Source: Effrenium voratum (lineage: Eukaryota; Sar; Dinophyceae; Suessiales; Symbiodiniaceae). Taken from it: a DNA stretch of 64,000 bases. Shown here piece after piece: positions 55,870 to 64,000 of this stretch. The translations under genes and the position numbers were made by a program. The notes under the pieces were generated by a model, which had not been told where the DNA came from, ran no database searches, and saw nothing but the letters and a program-made list of their open reading frames with translations. The stretch lies in contig CAUJNA010003776.1 of assembly GCA_963377175.1 (NCBI GenBank), forward strand, positions 1 to 64,000, written 5' to 3'. Numbering within the stretch: the first letter of the stretch is position 1; each line of letters begins with the position of its first letter.

Positions 55870-56308
55870 AAGTGAGGGTCCGGGACGTTGAACTCGGGGG
55901 CAGTGGTCCTTGCGCTTGAGGTTGGCGGGCGCTTCAGCCCGGAAACCGTGGACTTCGTGCAGCGGCTGGCGCGGGTGCGTGCGAGAAGTGTGCCGCCTCG
56001 TGTGCGCGGCGCCGTGTCGGCTGCCTTTGCCCGGCGCTGGTCCTCCTTCTTGGCCGCGGGCGCGAGCCGGGCGTACGCTGCCAGCCTCTTGGCCTTGCCC
56101 GCCCACCCGGCCGCAGGTGTCGATGGGCCGCCGCCCTTGGTCAGTGACGTGCTTGCTGACGGCGGGGGGGCCCGTTTGCCGCGCGCAGCCGCGTCCGGTA
56201 AAGGGTGCCCGCCTGCACGTGAGGAGCTGGCCTCGAGGCGCCCCTTAAAATCCCCTCTGAAACACGTTGAAGCCACTGCGGAAAAGGCGCGCGCGCGGAA
56301 AAAAAAAA
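55870..56308 (+). mobile_element. Truncated 3' fragment of the GC-rich LINE family, + strand, with A-tail
   Basis: The + frame reads VVLALEVGGRFSPETVDFVQ, RLARVRARSVPPRVRGAVSA and RWSSFLAAGASRAYAASLLA, again the end of the same RT ORF, and closes with ggcgcgcgcgcgg and ten A at 56,299-56,308. 5' truncation and an A-tail are the hallmarks of incomplete target-primed reverse transcription. It lies back to back with the - strand fragment. Confidence 0.75.
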
Positions 56309-59300
56309 GACGGCACTTCCATCAGGCGGGGGCTTCACCTTGACGGGGAGGTTCGCTGGGTGAGGCTTGTGCAAGGGGCAACGGCTGGGCACGGCAACGC
56401 TGCCTGCGGCAAAGTCCGCGCCAGGCAAGCGCTCTCAGCAGGAAGGGGAGCACAGGCGCGCCCCGGGTTCTATTGGCGGTGGGTGACAGGTCAGGCAACA
56501 GCAAGATGGAAGCGGCCAGACCAGCAATGCACATACGCACCACGCAAAGCTGTGGCAGCACGAACTTTGGCCTGGGCCAGCAAGCGCCGCCTCGACCGCG
56601 GGAGCCACAACGTGGCAACGGGCGTGGGTGGCCTGTTTTCGACGCCGCGGGCCTCGCAAGGAGGGAAGTTTCGAGATGGTGGTTGGCGGCACCCAACGGC
56701 GGTCGGACCAATCCATCAAAATGCTTTTGGAGAACCGGGGCACCACTGCCCCCAAGCAGCAGCTGATAATCCGCTTTGTTTTCCGCCACGCACGTGTTTT
56801 TTTCTCCGCCGTGGAACACGACTCGAACTCAAAACGCTGGCTATCAAGGAGAAAGGCATGAAGGCCGAAGCGGGCCCACTGGAGCGGAACGTGTCGGGCC
56901 GGCCACACTAGTTTCGTTTATTTGCGGAGGCGCGGGTCAGATGAATGGGCCAGGGGAGCGTGATCACCCGCAGCTCGGCGAAATTCGGCGAACGGGCTTC
57001 GAGCTGGAGCACGTCACTGTGAACGGTGGCGGGAGCCACCGTCAAGTCACAGCTCGCTGCGACCCAGCCCACTGGCCTGTGGCGTCAGTTGGGAGCTACT
57101 AAAGCTTAAAGGGAATCATTGCAGACGCTGAGCGGAAGGATTGAGGATTAAGCCGTCAAAACAGCAGCAAAGGACCCCCAGTTTCCGAGCGGTTTCCCTT
57201 TCATCCAGTTCGCGAGTGAACTCAAAACGAGCAGAGCCGTCATGTGTTTTGCTGGTTCTTTCCTTCCCACAGCGCAGTGAAGGGCTCGGAAGGGTGCGTG
57301 TTAGTGTTTGAGGGCTCTTTTCAAGTTGGTTCAAAGGGAAACCACAAGGAACATGCTTTTGGGTCCCCATGCGAGGAAAACACGTACCCAGAAGGCAAAC
57401 CCTCCACAAACCCCGCCGAGCGTGAAGTCTCACTCCCTTGGAAAAGGGGAAAACCCATAAGAAACCCACAAAACATGTCCTGCTTGATTCGCAAAAGTCT
57501 GAGCTCCATCAAAACGAGCATGGTACTGGACTGTGCAGTTTCCTTTCAGAGCAAGCTTTGGGATCTCCAAAGCACGAGCTGGCGCAGACTTTCTGGATGT
57601 TTCAGCAAGCGCGCGAGCAAACAGAACTGCTTCCGGCACTCGGCAGATCGATCTGTTTGATCACGCGAAACGCTGCACAGGCGACCCCTGGTCCGGGTCA
57701 TCAAGGCAAGAATGGATCCAGCTACACCGCCATTTTGCGGCATCCCTCGCTCAGATTCGCCCGGGCGACCTGTCCAAGGCAGTTTGTGCAATCCGCCGTC
57801 ACCGTCGCGCCAGGCTTGCGCCGAATCGCCGAACCGGCTTGCTCTTGTCGATATGTGCGTTGACAAAATCCATTTCGCGACGGGTGGTCGATCCCAGTTT
57901 TCTTCGGGCGCCCTTCCAGGAGTCTGGTTTTTTCCTTCCAATTCGCCTCGGCTTAGCGACTTGTCAAATCGTAGAGCCCCGCGGCCTTGTCAAGCTAAAA
58001 TGTTGAGTGTGCTTGTTTCGGCCATGTGGTCCAAAATTGAAGCGCTAGGGCAAACCGCTGGCTTTGGTCTCTCCATTTGCCAGGGTGCAATTTTAGGCTT
58101 TGGAGCCACGGCCGCCGCGCGCTCCGACCCCAAAGCCGCGGGTCGCCATCGTTGCGCGGCGTCGTGCAATCAAAGGGCAAGAAAACGGGTGCAATCAAAG
58201 GACCAATAATGCAACAAAAAGTGTTCTCTCAAACAGCGGACCCTCGGAAACCACCCCATTTTGGGGGGAAAGAAACACCCAAGCATCCGCAGCCCCCTTT
58301 TTCCTCACGAGCGGTCCGTCACGGTGCGCCCGAGTGACCGAGTGACACGATCTGGCTCCGGTTCAACTTCCAACTAAGCCTCGACATCGGTTTGAAGAGA
58401 AGGCTCCTGTTGAAGCGAGGGTCTGGAAAACTGCAAAAAAGCATCATCAACTATCCAGGCCCTGGCTTTTGGTCCGCAAAAAACACCAGTTGAGTTTCCT
58501 GGCGGGGCAAAACAAGAATCTTGAGCCATGTGTGTGGCTCAAGTCCTTCCCCCAAAGGCTGGGGCTGATGTCCATCTTGGCATCGAACAAGGAATCCCCA
58601 AGAAAGGGCAACGGGCCGACAATCGTGAGTGAGCTCTTTGTTCAGTCCTGAATTGTCCAATGCCAACTGTGACAGGTAGGTTTTGGATCCTTTTCCCAGC
58701 TGTGTGTTTCCGGCACGGGGGAACCAACAAAAGCTATGACTTCCATTTGCTTTTTCGCCCCCTGCAAAAATGAAATAACAAATGTCCAGTAGTGAAATCG
58801 ATTCCTTAATAGAAAAATATTCTTAAACAAATGGAAGTAACTTCTTGTGTTCACCAAACCGAGCAAAAAACTAACACCGACCAGGGATAGCTGGGAAAAC
58901 AAGTGGAAGATGACGGTGGCGAGCTATAGCCAAGAGTGCATGGGATCTTCACCCTAATGAAGACTCCCAGAGCTAATTCGCCGGCGATGTGGGGGGATGC
59001 TTCCGAGCCTCGGTGAACGGAACACCCTTGGTGGCCAAACACGAGCGCAATTGAGGGCTGCTTCTGAAATGCGGGAAGCTAAAATCCTCTAAAACCCTAA
59101 CTGGGGTGTGGCTCAAAATTGAAGACCTGGGGTTACGCAGGTTTTAGTCTTAGTTTCCATTTAGCAAGGTGCCGTTGTTGTACATTGTTTTTGAGCCACA
59201 GCCAAAATAGGCGGTTGTCCTTTTGGATGCTCCAGACTGCCCAAGGGGCGGTCTGCCTCAAAAACGACAAAGAAATGCGCCAGCGCTCTCCGCTTCTTCA

Positions 59301-61091
59301 GACGCCAAACAACATCTACCCGGCGCCCCAATCATTCGGCCACCCAAGTCGTCTGGCTTGTCTGCAAAAAAGCAACCCAAGCTTGTTGGGGGTTAAAGGG
59401 GAAGACAAACCTACAAGAGTCTTGAATCATCTTGCCTGCATTCGTTATTGTGTTTCTTGTCACGACCTTCGTGTTCATCAGTTGTATGTTCATCCACTTT
59501 GCCCCTGATGAAAATCAACATAATTTGGACATAAACATTAGTGGAAATAAAACTGGTCACGTGTCAGTGAGCTTCACTTCCCACAGCGATATATCGAACT
59601 CGAGCTCGATTGGTGCTTTTCCTGGTTCCTCTTCGTCTTCGACCAGGTTGCAGGGGTCAGATCAAAGAGAAACGGGAATCAAACTCCACTGGAAGGGCCG
59701 GTTGGCAGAAGGCGACACTCAAAGGTGTAATTGTCTGGGTGAATTATAATATTTCACCAACCTGAAATACGGTGGTTGGGTAGCCATTCCCCACATAAAC
59801 CACCATTTGGGGTGAGGTCGTGTGAGGTCGCTATGGTTCACCCAGAATTATGGCTGTGTCTTCCGACATACATCGATCCATCGCATCGACATGCGGGGAC
59901 GAAAAAAGAGCACATCAAAAAGATCTACGGGGGGGTCCCGTGTGTTGGATGATATTGCTAAACCAGTTGGTGACGAGGCAAATGGCACCAACGCGCACAA
60001 AAACACTCTGACAGGAAGGCAAACTTCACTCTCTCGCCCTCTCTGCGCTCAAACCCTCTAGCTTGCTAATGTCCACTCGCATTCGGGCGGTACTCCCCTT
60101 CAAGAGGGACCCACTGATGAACTTGGGTTGGTTCTTCTTAGAACCCAATCTACCTTAGCTCTCCTCGCCCAATACTGATACGACTTAGTCAACCTTAAAA
60201 GAGTTTAAAATGAGCAATCCCACAAATCAGGGCTGGATACTACCTAAATGGCCTCCCAAAGACCAACCCCCCATATAAAGAAGGGATTCCCATGTATCAC
60301 AGAAGTGGTTGGATAAACGCGGGGTGATCAACCACAACCCTGCCAGAAATCCAGACTGAATCCATAGACCTCTGCCACATCTCCCCCCGTTTTGAGCCCC
60401 CCGGCCAACGTCCAGCGCTCGCTCCAACCCTCGAGCGACCGCCGCCCAGAAATCTGCTTCGGCCGTTCGGCAGCTCAGACAGGCGGCTCCGCGAAGGAGG
60501 AGCGACCACCTCCGATGGCCCTGAAAAACGGTCAGCCGAAAACTATGGAACTTCTCGGTTGCTTTCTGCTCCCCGGCTAAAAGTTTAACTTCTGGTGGTT
60601 TAATGAAAACCATTCGTTGGCAAAAAGTTGAAGTCCTAACATCCAAGCAAAATGCACCCAAGACTTGAAGAATCGACTGGGCTGTCCTCAGATCCCCTGT
60701 TTTCAGTGACTAACTCTTAGTGGGTTTAGTGGGAAATCCAACCACTAAACACTTAAAGGGTGAAAAGCGAAGGAACCGGAGGGCTGGGAGCACCAAGTCG
60801 ATTTGTTCAGGTTTATTGTCAAGGGACAAGATGTGAGATTCTGAGATGGTACAACACGTTGACCCGGTTGTGTGGGTAAAACTAGGCCAAGCCCCGCTCA
60901 TCGCCCTCCCTACATGCCGATCAAGATTCATAGCCATCTGGAGGCGCCGGAACGTGGCATGCTGTCCCACATCGAATTCGCCCGAATTTCGTGAGACGCG
61001 CTGTTCCCCGAAGCTGTGCTGGTCACATGCAACCGGGGGGGAGGGGTCATCATATTCGCCAATCAACGCAAACAAATTACAAATATGAGGT

Positions 61092-61109
61092 GTATATATA
61101 TATATATAT
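61092..61109. repeat. (TA)n microsatellite
   Basis: Nine TA units in a row followed by tgtccatacc. Confidence 0.95.
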
Positions 61110-63318
61110 GTCCATACCTGGACACAAAACTAGCAACGACGGATCCGTCCAAAAAGGGATATATAAGGACCCCTCGGGCGGACGGAATTTGGAAAACGCT
61201 TTTCGCGACCCGCGCTAAACGCGAGCTCCGCGTCGAGATGAAAGAAACACGGGGCTCACGCGAAGGTGATGACCTCAGTTGGCGAGACGGATTCCACGGC
61301 GGACAAAATGGTTTCTTTTCTTTAGAACTTTAGGGACCCCCCGCCCCACAACAAACACTTGGTTGTCCTTGTAGTCTCCCTTTAAAACAACGAACAAGGA
61401 GCGCCCTCAAAAAGAAACAAAAAACAGACACACCCAAAAATTGCTTGCCCAACACATGCGAAAACTCTGAATTTGGGTCCCTTTTGCTGGTCCTCCCCAG
61501 TAGTGGCTCACGTGTCAGCTATACCCCGTTGCACAGTGACCACGGTAGACGGGTTCACAACATGGGATTGTCCTTTTTTGAGGGAACTTCTATTGTGGTT
61601 GCGTTAAATGGAAACTAAAGGGAAACCTTTGGAGCGGCCACCCATACGTGTACGAAACGCAAGCCCCAAACCTCCAGTGGTGGCCACCTTGCTGAGAAGA
61701 AACAAAAGCACAACTGCACCCTTTCGTTTGCTGGCGTCCTCTGGAAAGAAAAAAAAACACATCTGGTTCTTCCTGCCAACTCTCCTTCCTTCGAGGAGCA
61801 CGGTTTTCGCATGCAGGTGTCTTTGCCTCGCAGGCCAACGCCTTGCGGTGCTTCGGCCTGGCGTGCCACACGCCTGGGTCTGCGAACCAGAGTCTCCCGG
61901 ACGACATGGAGGAACATCCAGGCCAAGACTGCGGCGAAAGAGCTGCCTAGATAGCCAAGTTGCTGTTGTTTTTCTTCAGTCATTTGGGGTAAAGTAGATA
62001 GGAAAAAAACAGCAACTGGCGATCCAGGTGCTTTGAGCAGCATCGGGCATTGTTGACCGCTGGTTCCACGCGCTGAGAGGGCCAAATCCGGCCCTAAGAA
62101 GAAGCAGACTTTGCAAGACCACGCACACTCCATGGAAGCAGCTGCTGCGCGCTCTTCTCAGGGGGGCACTGGCTTGGGGCCTTTTTGGGTTGCTGCAGCT
62201 GGCAGAGCCTCGCGGCAAGCGAGGCCGCTGCTGCTGCTCTAAAAAAGCACGGGGCATGCTGAAGAGCAGACGGGAGAGGGCGCAAGCAGAAGGACCTCTG
62301 GATTCCCCGAAGAAGTTGATCATTTTGGTGGTGTCCGTTGCAGCTAAGCCGCTTTTGAAGCTTCCTACTGATGGGAAAATTGAAGAACCCCTGGCTCTCA
62401 AGAAGGCCTTCTCAAGAAGGCCGTCCTGACACATCAACAAAACCAAGGGAAAAATCCTCCGGTCCGCCTTCTTTAGAGATCGCACCCCTTGCTGGGTGGG
62501 AAAGGAACATCTCAGGGGGAAACACGCCATGTTTTTGGGGGGTCAGATTCCTAAAAGACGCAGACCCATATTCATTCCCCAACTGATGGCTTTTTGGCCA
62601 TAACCCCCGTTTCCTAAATGCAATCTTCTAATGTTAACTGTCATCTCCGCAAAGGCTTCTGCGGGACTTGAAAGGGGTCTTAATTTTAAAATAAAATAAA
62701 TCAAAAGTAAGGAATCCGGATGTACAGGAAGGAAACCAACCACTCACAGCTATTGTTAGGATGGTTTTACAGGAAGGAACGTAGAGCAATTGTTTGGGCT
62801 GGTTTTGAGGCATTTTGGGCTGGAAGAAAGGCCAACGCCGGCCAGGAAGCCTGCCAAAACTCCCGAGGATCCCGACGTAGGCCGGCATGGCAGCACCCGA
62901 CTGCTGGATCTCAGAGGTCGGATGCGGAGTCGGGTCAAGTGAGACTCGAAAAGGGACCGGGGGAAGACCAAAAGGGTGGGCAGCTTTCGATTTCGTTGTG
63001 TCTCCACAAAACCGGGAGGGGGGAAGGATTCCCGGTTCCCGATCAGCCGCCCTCCACCCCCCATATCATTCGTTCGGGAAACCCATAATAGTGCAATGGG
63101 TTTCCTGCCTGGACCCTCAAACTACCCTTCAACATGGTAATTGCCCCTAAATTATGGGGTGACCTCCCATTTACTTTTGATGGGTAGCTTGCGGGATTTC
63201 CCGTTTTTGGCGGGCAGCTTGAGAGCTGAAGGGACACAGAGAGACGAAAGTCCAGAAGGAAAAAAAAGAACAACACGGAAAGAAACAAAACAGAAACACA
63301 AACAGAAGCAGAGAATCG

Positions 63319-63372
63319 GGCAAGCAAGCAAGCAAGCGAGCGAGCGAGCAAGCAAGGCAAGCCAAACAAACA
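63319..63372. repeat. gcaa/gcga/aaac tetranucleotide microsatellite
   Basis: Runs of caag, then cgag, then caag units, followed by caaa units. Confidence 0.95.
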
Positions 63373-63736
63373 AACACCCCGTTATTAACACCAAACATTG
63401 CTGGGGTTGATTGTGAGTAGTGTGACTGGGTAGGCGTCAGGCACCTGCCTATAACCATGACGGTGGTTGAAACATGTTCCGGTGGGCCAACACCGGACAA
63501 TTTCCCAGAGCCGTTTTGGGGGGGAAAATCCGCGCTTTTTACGGCTAGTGTGAGACCTGGAACCGCAAAACGAGAAGCGGCGAGAAACGACGAGCCGCGC
63601 GTGGCCCCTTTTTCGGGTGCCCCGGCGACCATGACCTCCGGGCTCGCCAGGCAGTCCACCGAGCTGTTGTAGCGGTGCCTGGCCGCCGCTTTCGTGTTGC
63701 TCGGGGCGCCTTTCAAGGGAAAAACTGACTGCGAGA

Positions 63737-63847
63737 GCATAGGTGTCCTTTTTGGGAAAAGTGATAGCCCTGGTAGTTGATTGAACCACCAGGTCAACCA
63801 GGGCCCTCGATTTTTCGACCAGATCAACCAAAAAGGACACCTATGTG
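63737..63847. repeat. Hairpin with 18-bp arms
   Basis: The arms cataggtgtcctttttgg and ccaaaaaggacacctatg are perfect reverse complements around about 75 bases. The loop holds a smaller pair, ccctgg and ccaggg. Confidence 0.85.
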
Positions 63848-64000
63848 CGAGAGATGGACACCTGCCGGTGGTCATTAAACTGGATGGAAACCCCAAAATG
63901 GGTTTAGGAAACTCTGGAAGATGGATTAAGGACGCGGTCGATTCCTTTTGGTTTAACAAATTGAGCCTTCCCTCACCCGAAGAAGCCATGGGCGTCCTAT

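Larger units (their letters stand above)
56309..64000. other. About 7.7 kb without a supportable gene
   Basis: Many short frames overlap on both strands, and none shows a recognisable domain or a clear coding bias over its rivals. Visible items are (ta)n at 61,092-61,109, a gcaa/gcga microsatellite at 63,319-63,372, and a hairpin near the right end. The 105-codon frame at 59,432-59,749 (MPAFVIVFLVTTFVFISCMF, then a Ser-rich part) has a signal-anchor-like start but is not supported otherwise. No RT, exon series or LINE tail was seen. Confidence 0.5.

Noticed and set aside
59432..59749. 105-codon ORF with signal-anchor-like start
   Set aside because: Only one hydrophobic stretch supports it; no homology signal, no neighbouring exons, and no coding bias.

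Overview
The window looks like nuclear DNA of a dinoflagellate (Symbiodiniaceae, Prorocentrum or Polarella-like), fused at its left end to an AT-rich piece of an integrated DNA virus or virus-like transposon. The dinoflagellate reading rests on four things: GC-rich exon fragments all on the + strand from about 8.5 to 36.3 kb; introns carrying small GC-rich palindromic repeats; retroelements that carry cytosine methyltransferase-like domains; and a GC-rich LINE whose first ORF has the VGEALHPGP motif I associate with dinoflagellate elements. No bacterial operon, rRNA, tRNA or CRISPR array is visible. Assignment below family level is inference.

Layout. (1) 1-7.9 kb, AT-rich: a broken fibre-like protein ending in a peptidase S74 chaperone domain, a small reverse-strand gene, and a very long replicase polyprotein. 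The polyprotein runs from a family-B DNA polymerase-like part through an SF1 helicase and an HNH/zinc module to a retroviral-type integrase. Several small ORFs follow, including a zinc-finger protein. (2) 8.0-15.4 kb: a dispersed repeat, exon-like fragments, palindromic repeats and a multi-exon hAT-like transposase gene with an in-frame stop. (3) 15.7-28.2 kb: a Ser/Thr protein kinase gene, interrupted inside an exon by a complete LINE of about 9.9 kb (17,243-27,181) with a 16-bp target-site duplication. The LINE carries a C5-cytosine methyltransferase ORF, a coiled-coil ORF and an endonuclease/RT/RNase H ORF. (4) 28.3-36.3 kb: a large G/C-rich palindrome, exons of an unrecognised gene, a separate intron-containing C5 methyltransferase gene and more exon pieces. 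(5) 36.4-47.3 kb: a tyrosine-recombinase (DIRS-group) retroelement on the - strand. It has the A1-internal-B1-A2-B2 split direct repeats typical of Ngaro/PAT-like elements, and a methyltransferase-like domain fused in front of its RT/RNase H. (6) 47.4-53.4 kb: a second, GC-rich LINE on the - strand, with a possible restriction-like endonuclease domain, frameshifts and an A-tail. (7) 53.5-56.3 kb: exon-like pieces, a triplicated 130-bp repeat and two opposed 3' fragments of the second LINE family. (8) 56.3-64.0 kb: no convincing gene.

The theme of the window is layered mobile DNA. Three different C5-methyltransferase-like domains occur within about 23 kb, two of them built into retroelements of different classes. 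Most coding pieces outside the first LINE and the RT ORF of the DIRS element carry single-base frameshifts or stops. Some sit at homopolymers, so sequencing error and real decay cannot be told apart here.
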